Source of the DNA: Micromonospora avicenniae
GTDB taxonomy: Bacteria > Actinomycetota > Actinomycetes > Mycobacteriales > Micromonosporaceae
DNA: 64,000 nt
Assembly (NCBI RefSeq): GCF_900156065.1
Contig: NZ_FTNF01000012.1
Location: 1 to 64,000 of the forward strand
Direction of reading: 5' to 3'
This document shows, piece after piece, positions 8,611 to 17,818 of this stretch. Positions within the stretch are counted from its first letter, which is position 1; the number at the start of each line of letters is the position of its first letter. A model generated the notes under the pieces. It did no database searches. It saw nothing but the letters and a program-made list of their open reading frames with translations, and was not told the origin of the DNA. The translations under genes and the position numbers were made by a program.

Positions 8611-11600
8611 GTGGGTATCCGGACCTTCATCGAGGGTTGGCCGGTCTACCGGCAGCTCACCGGCACTGATCCGTTGGGCCGCGGCGCGGCGGCGCAGTCG
8701 GCCCGTTCGGCGGAGCTGACGGCCCGCACGGAGACGGCCGACAGTATGGCGCGTTCGGTCTGCCCCTACTGCGCCGTCGGCTGCGGTCAGCGGGTGTACG
8801 TCAAGGATGGGCAGGTCACCCAGATCGAGGGCGACTGGGACAGCCCGATCTCCCGGGGCCGGCTCTGCCCGAAGGGCGCTGCCAGCAAGAGCCTCGTGAA
8901 CAGCCCGTTGCGGCAGACGAAGGTCCGTTACCGCCGGCCGTACGCGACGGAGTGGGAGGACCTGGATCTCGACGTCGCGCTCGACATGATCGCCGACCGG
9001 GTGCTCGCCGCACGTGACGAGACCTGGGAGGACGTGGACGCCGAGGGCCGGCCGCTCAACCGCACGCTGGGCATCTCCAGTCTCGGCGGGGCGACGCTGG
9101 ACAATGAGGAGAACTACCTCATCAAGAAGCTGTTCACGGCGATGGGGGCGCTCCAGATCGAGAACCAGGCGCGCATTTGACACTCCGCCACCGTCCCCGG
9201 TCTGGGGACCAGCTTCGGTCGCGGCGGCGCGACGGACTTCCAGCAGAACCTCGCCAACGCTGACGTCATCGTCATCCAGGGCTCGAACATGGCCGAGGCG
9301 CACCCGGTGGGCTTCCAGTGGGTGATGGAGGCCAAGCTTCGCGGCACCAAGGTCTTCCACGTCGACCCGCGGTTCACCCGGACCAGCGCGCTCGCCGACA
9401 CGTACCTGCCGATCCGGGCGGGGACGGACATCGCGCTGCTCGGTGGTGTGGTGCGCTACATCCTGGAGAACGAGCTCGACTTCCGGGAGTACGTGCTCGC
9501 GTACACCAACGCGGCGACGATCGTCAGCGAGGAGTTCGTCGACGCCGAGGACGGCGACGGCATCTTCTCCGGCTTCGATCCGGAGACCGGCGCGTACGAC
9601 CAGACCAGCTGGCAGTACGCGGGGCAGGAGGGCCACTCCGGCTCCATGGACACCACCAGCGAGCGGGACACCGCGGCGGGGCTGCGGCACGAGTCGCACG
9701 GCGCGCCGATTCCGGGGCAGGTCCTGCGGGACGCGTCGTTGCAACATCCGCGCTGCGTCTACCAGATCCTGAAGCGGCACTACGCCCGCTACACGCCCGA
9801 GATGGTGGAGCGGGTCTGCGGTATTCCGCAGGAGAAGTTCCTCGAACTGGCCCGCGCCTGGACGGAGAACTCGGGACGGGAACGCACCGGGGCACTGGTG
9901 TACTCGGTGGGTTGGACGCAGCACAGTGTCGGCGTGCAGTACATCCGTACGGGCGCGATCATCCAGACGCTGCTGGGCAACATGGGTCGCCCCGGCGGTG
10001 GGATCATGGCGTTGCGGGGGCATGCCAGCATCCAGGGCTCCACCGACATCCCGACGTTGTTCAACCTGTTGCCGGGCTACCTGCCGATGCCGCAGCACGA
10101 CAAGCACCGGACGTTCGACGAGTGGACGGCGAGCATCCACCACCCGGGGCAGAAGGGCTTCTGGGCCAACGCGCGGGCGTACTGCGCCAGCCTGTTGAAG
10201 GCGTACTGGGGGGACGCGGCGACCCCGGAGAACGACTTCTGCTACGGCTACATGCCGCGGATGACCGGCGATCACGGCACCTATCAGCAGGTGCTGAACA
10301 TGATCGACGGCAAGGTGAAGGGGTACTTCCTGCTCGGGCAGAACCCGGCTGTCGGGTCGGCGCACGGACGGGCGCAGCGGCTGGGCATGGCCAACCTGGA
10401 CTGGCTCGTGGTCCGTGACCTGTTCATGATCGAGAGCGCCACGTTCTGGCGTAACGGACCTGAGGTGGAGTCCGGCGAGATCGTGCCGGAGCAGTGCCGC
10501 ACCGAGGTGTTCTTCCTGCCCGCCGCGTCGCACGTGGAGAAGGAGGGCACGTTCACCCAGACGCAGCGGCTGCTGCAGTGGCGCGAGAAGGCCCTGGATC
10601 CGCCGGGCGACGCCCGTTCCGAGCTGTGGTTCTTCTACCACCTGGGGCGCAAGCTGCGGGAGAAGCTGGCCGGTTCGGACAAGCCCCGCGACCGTGCGCT
10701 GCTCGACCTGGCCTGGGACTATCCGACGCACGGCCCGCTCGCCGAACCGAGCGGCGAGGCGGTGCTGCGTGAGATCAACGGGTTCGAGGTGGCCACCGGC
10801 CGCCCCCTGGGCGGGTTCACCGAGGCGAAGGACGACGGCTCCACCGCGATGGGCTGCTGGATCTACAGCGGCGTGTACGCCGACGGGGTGAACCAGGCCA
10901 ACCGGCGTAAGCCGAGGCACGAGCAGAACTGGGTGGCCGGCGAGTGGGGCTGGGCGTGGCCGGCGAACCGGCGCACCCTCTACAACCGCGCCTCCGCCGA
11001 CCCTGACGGGCGGCCGTGGAGCGAGCGGAAGAAGTACATCTGGTGGGACGAGCAGAAGGGCGAGTGGACCGGTTACGACGTGCCGGACTTCGAGAAGACG
11101 AAGCCGCCGTCGTACCGGCCGGAGCCCGGCACGTCCGGTCCCGCGGGGATAGCCGGTGACGACCCGTTCGTCATGCAGGCCGACGGCAAGGCCTGGCTGT
11201 ACGCGCCCAGCGGGGTGGTCGACGGGCCGCTGCCGACGCACTACGAGCCGGTCGAGTCACCGATGCGTAACCCGCTCTACCAGCAGCAGGCCAACCCGGC
11301 CCGCAAGATGTACCCGCATCCGATCAACTCGGTGAACCCGAGTCCGCCGGAGGGGCAGTGGCGCGTCTTCCCGTACGTGTTCACGGTCAGCCGGCTCACC
11401 GAGCACCACACCGCGGGCGGGATGAGCCGGATGGTGCGCCCGTTGGCGGAGCTGCAGCCGGAGATGTTCGTGGAGGTGTCGCCGGAGCTGGCCGCCGAGG
11501 TGGGGCTGACGCACCTGGGTTGGGCGCACCTGGTCAGCGGCCGGGCGGTGATCGAGGCGAAGGTGCTGGTCACCGACCGGCTCACTCCGCTGCGCGTGGA

Positions 11601-11880
11601 GGGTCGGATCATCCATCAGGTGTGGCTGCCGTACCACTTCGGCTTCGAGGGGATGGTCACCGGCGACTCGGCCAACGACCTGTTCGGGATCGTCCTCGAC
11701 CCGAACGTACTGATTCAGGAGAGCAAGGTGGGCACCTGCGACATCCGGCCCGGCCGTCGGCCCACCGGTGTGGCCCTGCGCGAGATGGTCGAGGACTACC
11801 GGCGGCGGGCCGGCATCGGTCCGGAGCGGCACGATCCGGTGGTCACCCCGCCTGACTCGGGGGCGCCCGATGCTTCCTGA
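8611..11880 (+). CDS. fdhA: Selenocysteine-containing formate dehydrogenase, catalytic (molybdopterin) subunit
   Basis: Read as one 1089-residue protein with UGA 9178-9180 decoded as selenocysteine 190. The residues around it, NQARI-U-HSATVPGLGTSFGRGG, match the ARV-U-HGPTV site of E. coli FdnG/FdoG, where Sec ligates the Mo/W centre. Before it lies a [4Fe-4S] motif (Cys51, Cys54, Cys58, Cys86) and RLCPKGA. After it come GSNMAEAHPVGF, the bis-MGD domains and the C-terminal molybdopterin-binding domain. The start is GTG 8611 with GGAAGGGGG upstream. No twin-arginine signal is visible, unlike FDH-N/O, so the catalytic subunit is probably cytoplasmic. It overlaps the Fe-S subunit gene by 11 bases. 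It oxidises formate to CO2. Confidence 0.95.
9178..9217 (+). promoter_or_regulatory. Bacterial SECIS element for UGA readthrough
   Basis: Immediately after UGA 9178-9180 a hairpin forms: GTCCCC (9193-9198) pairs with GGGGAC (9204-9209), with loop GGTCT (9199-9203). The loop GGUCU is the SelB-binding signature of the E. coli fdhF SECIS. The distance from UGA to the loop is 18 bases, the same as in E. coli fdhF as I recall that sequence. Recognition would be by the SelB encoded at 15538. Confidence 0.88.
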
Positions 11881-12916
11881 CCCGAACAGCCTCGCCGGTC
11901 CACTCGACCCGGCACCGGAGGCCGGCTGGTCCGCCGCGCCGCCACGGATGGGCTTCTTCACCGACACCAGCGTCTGCATCGGCTGCAAGGCGTGCGAGGT
12001 GGCGTGCAAGGAGTGGAACGACGTGCCCACCTCGGGCCTGGACCTGCTCGGCATGTCGTACGACAACACGGGCGCGCTGACCGCCAACTCGTGGCGGCAT
12101 GTCGCCTTCGTCGAGCAACCCCGGCCGGCCGGGCACCGTACGCCGCCGTTCGCCGGCAACCCGACCGGCGGCACCACCAGCCCGTCGTCGGCGGCGGTGG
12201 GGGCGACCACCGCCGACCCGGTAGGCACCGAACCGGGTGTGCCGACCGGGTCGCCGGAGGCGGCGGCCCGGATGTCCGCCGGGCCCGAGTTCCTCGGCAT
12301 GCCCGGGGCGCAACCGCCGGGGCGGGCCACCGGCGCGGAGAGCAGGTCCGACTTCCGCTGGCTGATGATGTCCGACGTGTGCAAGCACTGCACGCACGCC
12401 GCCTGCCTGGACGTCTGCCCGACCGGTTCGCTGTTCCGCACCGAGTTCGGCACCGTGGTGGTGCAGGAGGACATCTGCAACGGCTGCGGTTACTGCATTT
12501 CCGCCTGCCCGTACGGGGTGATCGACCAGCGTAAGGACGACGGGCGGGCGTGGAAGTGCACGCTCTGCTACGACCGGATCGGCGCGGGGAAGACTCCGGC
12601 GTGCGCGCAGGCCTGCCCGACCGAGTCGATCCAGTACGGGCCGCTGGAGGAGCTGCGGGAGCGGGCCGCCGCGCGGGTCGCCACCCTGCACGAGCGGGGC
12701 GTGCCGGAGGCGCGGCTGTACGGTCACGACTCGAACGACGGAGTGGGCGGCGACGGCGCGTTCTTCCTGCTGCTCGACGAGCCGGAGGTGTACGGGCTGC
12801 CGCCGGATCCGGTGGTCACCACCCGGGACCTGCCGAAGATGTGGAAGCGGGCCGGTGTGGCGGCCCTGGTCATGGCGGCGGCCGCCGTGGCCGCGTTCGT
12901 CGGAGGTTCGTCGTGA
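11870..12916 (+). CDS. fdhB: Formate dehydrogenase iron-sulfur (beta) subunit
   Basis: A 348-residue ferredoxin-like electron-transfer subunit. Four cysteine groups for four [4Fe-4S] clusters are visible: CIGCKACEVAC, CKHCTHAACLDVC, CNGCGYCISAC, and CTLC with ACAQAC. A hydrophobic C-terminal helix (VAALVMAAAAVAAFVGG) anchors it to the membrane, as in FdnH. It carries an unusual Pro/Gly/Ala/Thr-rich linker of roughly 60 residues between the first and second cysteine groups. ATG 11870 lies inside the end of the alpha gene, and its TGA overlaps the next GTG by four bases, so the three subunits form one operon. Confidence 0.93.
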   Translation: MLPDPNSLAGPLDPAPEAGWSAAPPRMGFFTDTSVCIGCKACEVACKEWNDVPTSGLDLLGMSYDNTGALTANSWRHVAFVEQPRPAGHRTPPFAGNPTGGTTSPSSAAVGATTADPVGTEPGVPTGSPEAAARMSAGPEFLGMPGAQPPGRATGAESRSDFRWLMMSDVCKHCTHAACLDVCPTGSLFRTEFGTVVVQEDICNGCGYCISACPYGVIDQRKDDGRAWKCTLCYDRIGAGKTPACAQACPTESIQYGPLEELRERAAARVATLHERGVPEARLYGHDSNDGVGGDGAFFLLLDEPEVYGLPPDPVVTTRDLPKMWKRAGVAALVMAAAAVAAFVGGSS

Positions 12917-14058
12917 GTTCGGAGCACCCGCCGGTCGGTGACCGGTTCCGCCGGTTCCGCGACGGTGTCGCCGCAGGTCGGGACGGCGGCGCCGTGGAGT
13001 CGGCGCCCGGTGGCGGAGCGGCGACCCCGGCAGGTCGGGCCGGCCCGGACGACCGGGGCTGGTCGCCCGGATCGCGGCGCGGGGGTCGCGGTGGCGAGGA
13101 GCTGCGCGTCCCCGAGGCCGAGTTCGTCTCGTACTACGGTCGTCCGGTCCTCAAGCCGCCGGTGTGGCACTGGGACATCGCCGCGTACCTGTTCACGGGC
13201 GGCCTCGCGGCCGGGTCGGCGCTGCTCGCGGCGGGCGGCCAGCTCACCGGCCGCCCGGCGCTGCGGCAGGCGGGCCGGGTCACCGCGCTCGCCGCGGTCA
13301 GCGCGAGTACCTACTTCCTCATCCACGATCTGGGCCGGCCGGCGCGCTTCCACCGCATGCTCCGCGTGGCGAAGCTGACCTCGCCGATGTCGATGGGCAC
13401 CTGGATCCTCGCCGCGTTCGGTCCGGCCGCCGGCGTGGCCGCGGTCGCCGAGGCGGCGCCCCTGCTGCCCGAGCGGGGTGTGCTCGGGCTGGCCCGCCGG
13501 GTGCTGCCTCCGGTCGGTCACGTCGCCGGGTTGGCGGCGGCGGCCACCGCGCCGGCGTTGGCCACGTACACCGGAGTGCTGCTCGCCGACACGGCGGTGC
13601 CGTCGTGGCACGAGGCGTACCCCGATCTGCCCGTCCTGTTCGCGGGCAGCGCGTTGGCCAGTGGCGCCGGCGTGGGGCTCCTCGCGGCCCCGGCCGCGCA
13701 GGCCGGGCCGGCCCGGCGGATGGCGGTCGCCGGCGCGGCCTTGGAACTCACCGCGGCGCACCGCGTGGAGACCCGGCTCGGGCTGGTCTCCGAGCCGTAC
13801 CACATCGGCCGGCCGGGGCTGCTCATGCGCGCTGCCCGGGTGCTCACCGCGGCGGGAGCCGTGGGCGCGGTGGTCGGACGTCGCAGCCGAGCCGTGTCGG
13901 CGCTCGCCGGTGCCGCGCTGCTCGCCGGCTCGGTGGCCGCACGCTTCGGCGTGTTCTACGCCGGGGTGGCCTCGGCCCGCGATCCGAAGTACACGGTGGT
14001 GCCGCAGCGGGAACGGGTGGAACGCCAGCGAGAGGCCGCCACCCGTTCGGGTGACTGA
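12913..14058 (+). CDS. nrfD: NrfD/PsrC-type membrane subunit of formate dehydrogenase
   Basis: A 381-residue polytopic membrane protein. A charged, Gly/Arg-rich N-terminus of ~75 residues leads into about eight to nine hydrophobic segments beginning near PVWHWDIAAYLFTGGLAAGSALL, the NrfD family hallmark. FLIHDLGRPARFHRMLRVAKLTSPMS-type residues, also conserved, follow. NrfD proteins pass electrons to the quinone pool without haem, in contrast with the cytochrome b subunit FdnI of FDH-N. GTG 12913 overlaps the beta-subunit stop (GTGA). The gene ends 56 bases before tRNA-Sec. Confidence 0.9.
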   Translation: MSSEHPPVGDRFRRFRDGVAAGRDGGAVESAPGGGAATPAGRAGPDDRGWSPGSRRGGRGGEELRVPEAEFVSYYGRPVLKPPVWHWDIAAYLFTGGLAAGSALLAAGGQLTGRPALRQAGRVTALAAVSASTYFLIHDLGRPARFHRMLRVAKLTSPMSMGTWILAAFGPAAGVAAVAEAAPLLPERGVLGLARRVLPPVGHVAGLAAAATAPALATYTGVLLADTAVPSWHEAYPDLPVLFAGSALASGAGVGLLAAPAAQAGPARRMAVAGAALELTAAHRVETRLGLVSEPYHIGRPGLLMRAARVLTAAGAVGAVVGRRSRAVSALAGAALLAGSVAARFGVFYAGVASARDPKYTVVPQRERVERQREAATRSGD

Positions 14059-14114
14059 GAGAACTTTTCGACCTCCGCGCACGGCGGTGCGGCCCTTGTG
14101 GTCAAATGCTCCGT

Positions 14115-14210
14115 GGAGGCGTTCAGGCGGCTGGTGCCCCTCCCGGTCTTCAAAACCGGTGTGGTCCGGGACCCGGGCCAGGCGGGTTCGATTCCCGTCC
14201 GTCTCCGCCA
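14115..14210 (+). tRNA. selC: tRNA-Sec (anticodon TCA), selC
   Basis: A 96-base tRNA with long variable arm. The anticodon stem CCGGT/ACCGG (14143-14147 with 14155-14159) closes loop CTTCAAA with anticodon TCA at 14150-14152, which reads UGA. The variable arm is a GC-rich hairpin (about 14163-14179). The T stem is 14182-14186 with 14194-14198 around TTCGATT. The acceptor is 14115-14122 with 14199-14206: seven pairs (one G-U) and a mismatch at the eighth, next to the T stem. Discriminator G and an encoded CCA end at 14210. It sits between the FDH membrane-subunit gene and selA on the same strand. Confidence 0.95.
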
Positions 14211-14231
14211 ACCACTGTGGGGGATGACGTG

Positions 14232-15536
14232 ATGCGCGGAGGGCAGACCGACCCGCGTCGACGTGTGCCCCGCACCGACGTTCTGCTCGCCGATCCGGGG
14301 CTGGCCGCCGCCACGGCCGTGCTCGGGCGCGACCGGGTGAAGGCCGCGGTGACCGCGGCGCAGGACCGGGCCCGGCGCGGTGAGATCCGTCCCGACGAGG
14401 TGCGTGACGTGGCCGTCGCGGCGTTGCCGGCGCCGGCGCCCCGGGCGGTGCTCAACGCCACCGGCGTCGTCCTGCACACCAACCTGGGTCGGGCGGCGCT
14501 GTCCCGCTCCGCCGTCGACGCACTTGTCGCGGCGGCCGGGCACACCGACGTGGAGCTGGACCTCGCCACCGGCCGGCGGGCGCGGCGGGGTCGTGACGCG
14601 CTGGCCGGGCTGGCCGCCGCGGTGCCGGGCGCGGCCGCGGTGCATGTGGTGAACAACGGCGCCGCCGCGCTGGTGCTCGCGGCGACCGCGCTCGCCGGCG
14701 ACCGGGAGATCGTGGTCAGCCGCGGCGAGCTGGTCGAGATCGGCGATGGTTTCCGGCTGCCGGACCTCCTGGTCAGCACGGGTGCGCGGCTTCGTGAGGT
14801 GGGCACCACGAACCGCACCACCGTCGCCGACTACGCCGCCGCGGTCGGTCCGCGCACCGGCTTTGTGCTCAAGGTGCACCCGTCGAACTTCCGGGTCACC
14901 GGATTCACCTCCGCCGTCGGGGTACGCGACCTGGTGCGCCTCGGTGTGCCGGTGGTCGCCGACATCGGTTCGGGGCTGCTGGTCCCGGACCCGCTGCTGC
15001 CGGACGAGCCGGACGCGGCCAGCACCCTGCGCGCGGGCGCGCACCTGGTGACCGCGAGCGGTGACAAGCTGCTCGGCGGGCCGCAGGCCGGTCTGCTGCT
15101 CGGCGACGCCGAACTGGTCGAGCGGCTACGCCGGCATCCGCTGGCCCGGGCGTTGCGGGTGGACAAGCTCACCCTGGCGGCGCTGGCGGCCACCCTGCAC
15201 CGGCCCGACACACCGACCCGGGCTGCCCTGCACGCCGACCCTGGTGCCCTGCGGGAGCGGGTCGAGCGGCTGCGTGAGCGGCTCGGCGCGGACGGCCGGA
15301 AGGCCGAGGTGGTGCCGGCGGTGGCGGTGGTCGGCGGCGGTGGCGCCCCCGGTGTGGAGCTGGAGTCGTGGGCGTTGAGCCTGCCCGAGCGGTACGCGGC
15401 GCCGCTGCGTACGGGCGAGCCGCCGGTGCTCGGCCGGGTCGTCCGGGGGCGGCTGCTGCTGGACCTGCGCTGCGTGCCTCCGGAGGCCGACGAGGCGGTA
15501 CGCGCGGCGGTGCTGGCCGTGCCGGGAGACGACTGA
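14232..15536 (+). CDS. selA: L-seryl-tRNA(Sec) selenium transferase SelA
   Basis: A 434-residue PLP enzyme that converts Ser-tRNA(Sec) to Sec-tRNA(Sec) using selenophosphate. Visible signatures are NATGVVLHTNLGRA, HVVNNGAAALVLA, VVSRGELVEIGDGFRLPD, EVGTTNRT, and SGDKLLGGPQAG with the PLP lysine at residue 279. Length is slightly shorter than E. coli SelA (463). ATG 14232 is chosen; an in-frame GTG lies just one codon upstream. It begins 21 bases after the tRNA-Sec gene and ends one base before selB. Confidence 0.95.
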   Translation: MRGGQTDPRRRVPRTDVLLADPGLAAATAVLGRDRVKAAVTAAQDRARRGEIRPDEVRDVAVAALPAPAPRAVLNATGVVLHTNLGRAALSRSAVDALVAAAGHTDVELDLATGRRARRGRDALAGLAAAVPGAAAVHVVNNGAAALVLAATALAGDREIVVSRGELVEIGDGFRLPDLLVSTGARLREVGTTNRTTVADYAAAVGPRTGFVLKVHPSNFRVTGFTSAVGVRDLVRLGVPVVADIGSGLLVPDPLLPDEPDAASTLRAGAHLVTASGDKLLGGPQAGLLLGDAELVERLRRHPLARALRVDKLTLAALAATLHRPDTPTRAALHADPGALRERVERLRERLGADGRKAEVVPAVAVVGGGGAPGVELESWALSLPERYAAPLRTGEPPVLGRVVRGRLLLDLRCVPPEADEAVRAAVLAVPGDD

Positions 15537-15537
15537 C

Positions 15538-17292
15538 GTGTGGGTGGTGGCCACCGCCGGGCACGTCGACCACGGCAAGTCGACGCTGGTCCGGGCGCTG
15601 ACGGGAATGGAGCCCGACCGGTGGGCGGAGGAGCGCCGCCGGGGTATGACCATCGACCTGGGGTTCGCCTGGGCGACGATGCCCTCCGGTGGCACCGTCG
15701 CGTTCGTCGACGTGCCCGGGCACGAGCGGTTCGTGCCGAACATGCTCGCGGGGGTCGGCCCGGCGCCGGCGGCGTTGATCGTGGTGGCCGCCGACGAGGG
15801 GTGGATGCCGCAGTCCGCGGAGCACCTGGCGGCGTTGCACGCGCTGGGTGTGTCGTACGGCCTGCTGGCGGTGACCCGCGCGGACCTGGCTGACCCGCAT
15901 CCGGCGATGGCCCAGGCCCGCACGCAGATCGCCGGGACCACGCTGGGGGCGGTGGAGGCGGTGGCGGTCAGCGCTCTGACCGGCGCCGGCCTGCCGGAGC
16001 TGCGCGCGGCGCTGGACCGGCTCGCCGCACGGCTGCCGGCCCCGGCCCGTGACGGCCCGGTGCGGCTGTGGGTGGACCGCAGTTTCACCATCCGGGGCAG
16101 CGGCACGGTGGTCACCGGCACGCTGGGCGCGGGGCGCCTGCGGGTCGGTGACGAGTTGGAGTTGGCCGGCACCGGCGAGTCGGTGCGGGTACGCGGCCTG
16201 CAGACGCTCGGATCGGCCACGTCCGAGGTCACCGCGGTGGCCCGGGTGGCGGTAAACCTGCGTGGCACCCCGCGGGACCGGTTGACGCGCGGTGACGCCC
16301 TGCTCAGTCCGGGTCGGTTCCACCGCACGGAGGTGGTGGACGTCCGCGTCGCCGGCGATCCGGCGGTGGAGCTGCCGGCCACCCTCACCCTGCACGTCGG
16401 CTCGGCCGCGGTGCCGGTCCGGGTCCGTCCGCTCGGTGCGGACACGGCCCGGTTGCGGCTGGCCCGGCCGTTGCCGCTGCTCGTCGGCGACCGGGCGTTG
16501 CTGCGCGACCCGGGCCGTCACCACGTGGCCGGCGGCGTGATAGTGCTCGACGTGGCGCCCCCTGCGCTGACCCGCCGGGGTGCGGCCGGCGCCCGCGCGG
16601 ACGTCCTGGCCGGGTTGGACGGCCGAGCTGACCTGGCCGGGGAATTGGGCCGGCGCCGGCTGGTCCGGGCCGCCGACCTGATCCGCATGGGGGTTCCGGT
16701 CGACGTCGCCCCGGTGGCCGGCGACTGGCTGGCCGACCCGGGGCACTGGCGGCAGCTCGGCGCCCGGTTGGCCGAGGAGGTGGCCCGGCACGGCCGGGAG
16801 CATCCGCTGGAGCCCGGTGCGCCGGTGGAGATGCTGCGGCAGCGGCTCATGCTGCCGGACCGGGTGTTGGTGGAGGCGCTGGTCCGGCCGCCGCTGCGGC
16901 TGCTCGGCGGCCGGGTCACCGCGGCGGCCGTCGACGCGCTTCCGGACCCGGTGGCCCGGGCGGTGCGGCGTATCCGTGACGAGTACGGGCACCGCCCGTT
17001 CCAGGCGCCGGAGGCCGACCGCCTTGCCGACCTGGGGCTGGGGCCCCGGGAGATCGGAGCGGCGGTGCGCGCGGGCGCCCTGCTGCGCCTGGCGGAGAAC
17101 GTGGTGCTGCTGCCCGAGGTGCTTGACGACGCGGTGCGCGTGCTGGCCGGGCTGCCCCAGCCGTTCACCCTCTCCGCGGCGCGGCGGGCGCTGGACACCA
17201 CTCGCCGGGTCGCGGTGCCGCTGTTGGAGTTGCTGGACCGCCGGGGCGCGACCCGGCGCCTGCCCGACGACGCCCGGATCGTCGTGGGTTGA
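15538..17292 (+). CDS. selB: Selenocysteine-specific elongation factor SelB
   Basis: A 584-residue GTPase. G1 is GHVDHGKST (residues 8-16), G3 is DVPGH (58-62), and the G4 position reads TRAD instead of the standard NKxD, which is tolerated in SelB proteins. EF-Tu-like beta-barrel domains follow (FTIRGSGTVVTGTLGAG). The C-terminal ~200 residues form winged-helix repeats that bind the SECIS loop. It delivers Sec-tRNA(Sec) to the ribosome at UGA. The start is GTG 15538, one base after the selA stop. Confidence 0.95.
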   Translation: MWVVATAGHVDHGKSTLVRALTGMEPDRWAEERRRGMTIDLGFAWATMPSGGTVAFVDVPGHERFVPNMLAGVGPAPAALIVVAADEGWMPQSAEHLAALHALGVSYGLLAVTRADLADPHPAMAQARTQIAGTTLGAVEAVAVSALTGAGLPELRAALDRLAARLPAPARDGPVRLWVDRSFTIRGSGTVVTGTLGAGRLRVGDELELAGTGESVRVRGLQTLGSATSEVTAVARVAVNLRGTPRDRLTRGDALLSPGRFHRTEVVDVRVAGDPAVELPATLTLHVGSAAVPVRVRPLGADTARLRLARPLPLLVGDRALLRDPGRHHVAGGVIVLDVAPPALTRRGAAGARADVLAGLDGRADLAGELGRRRLVRAADLIRMGVPVDVAPVAGDWLADPGHWRQLGARLAEEVARHGREHPLEPGAPVEMLRQRLMLPDRVLVEALVRPPLRLLGGRVTAAAVDALPDPVARAVRRIRDEYGHRPFQAPEADRLADLGLGPREIGAAVRAGALLRLAENVVLLPEVLDDAVRVLAGLPQPFTLSAARRALDTTRRVAVPLLELLDRRGATRRLPDDARIVVG

Positions 17293-17341
17293 GCGGGTCA
17301 ACCCGCCGTGCGGGTGCCAGGCCGTCACCTACGGTGACGCC

Positions 17342-17539
17342 ATGGACCCTTCCGCGGTCTGGCGCGACAGACAGCACAAGTGGCGGATCGAGGCGTACCG
17401 GGCGCCGGATCTGCGGTTCGCCATCTTCGCGACCAACGGCACCACGGAGTCGGCGCCGCTGTGGCTGTTCGGGATGTCGGCGTTGGCGCGGTGGCTGATG
17501 ACGCACGCGATCTCCCTCGACGACCTGGAGAGCGACTGA
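17342..17539 (+). CDS. Small conserved-looking hypothetical protein
   Basis: A 65-residue protein (MDPSAVWRDRQHKWRIEAYRA...) with ATG at 17342 and AGGCCG-type purines upstream. It contains a short amphipathic/hydrophobic stretch LWLFGMSALARWLMTHAI. It is co-directional with selB, 49 bases downstream. I recognise no family. Confidence 0.5.
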   Translation: MDPSAVWRDRQHKWRIEAYRAPDLRFAIFATNGTTESAPLWLFGMSALARWLMTHAISLDDLESD

Positions 17540-17581
17540 GCGGCCGGTCTGTCGCTTGCGTGACCCGGACGGGGGAATGGT

Positions 17582-17812
17582 GTGTTGTTCCGCCGACCCG
17601 CACCGCATGTCGTCCGTATCGTCCGAGTTGTGAAGGACCGAGGGTTGCGGACGTTCCTGACCGTGCTCGCGGGGCTCGCGGTGATCTATTTCGGCACCGC
17701 GGGCCGGGACCCGGAGGAGGGTCGCGGGCTCACCGGCGGGCTGGTGCTGCTTGCGCTGCTGGCCTCGCTGCTGGTGTGGCACCTCACCAAGCCGAAACCG
17801 GCGGCGAAGTAG
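17582..17812 (+). CDS. Small two-helix membrane protein
   Basis: A 76-residue protein with a basic N-terminus and two hydrophobic segments, TFLTVLAGLAVIYFGTA and TGGLVLLALLASLLVWHL, separated by a charged loop RDPEEGRG. The start is GTG 17582; an internal GTG at 17630 is an alternative. No function is recognised. It converges with the gene on the other strand at 17819. Confidence 0.5.
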   Translation: MLFRRPAPHVVRIVRVVKDRGLRTFLTVLAGLAVIYFGTAGRDPEEGRGLTGGLVLLALLASLLVWHLTKPKPAAK

Positions 17813-17818
17813 GACGCC

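Noticed and set aside
9178-9180. Stop codon splitting the formate dehydrogenase gene into two
   Set aside because: The UGA sits at the known Sec position, is followed by a SECIS hairpin, and selC, selA and selB are adjacent; a nonsense mutation or two separate genes is unlikely.
8572-11241. Very long minus-strand open frame opposite the formate dehydrogenase
   Set aside because: It is a shadow produced by GC-rich codon bias; its translation is low-complexity and matches no family.
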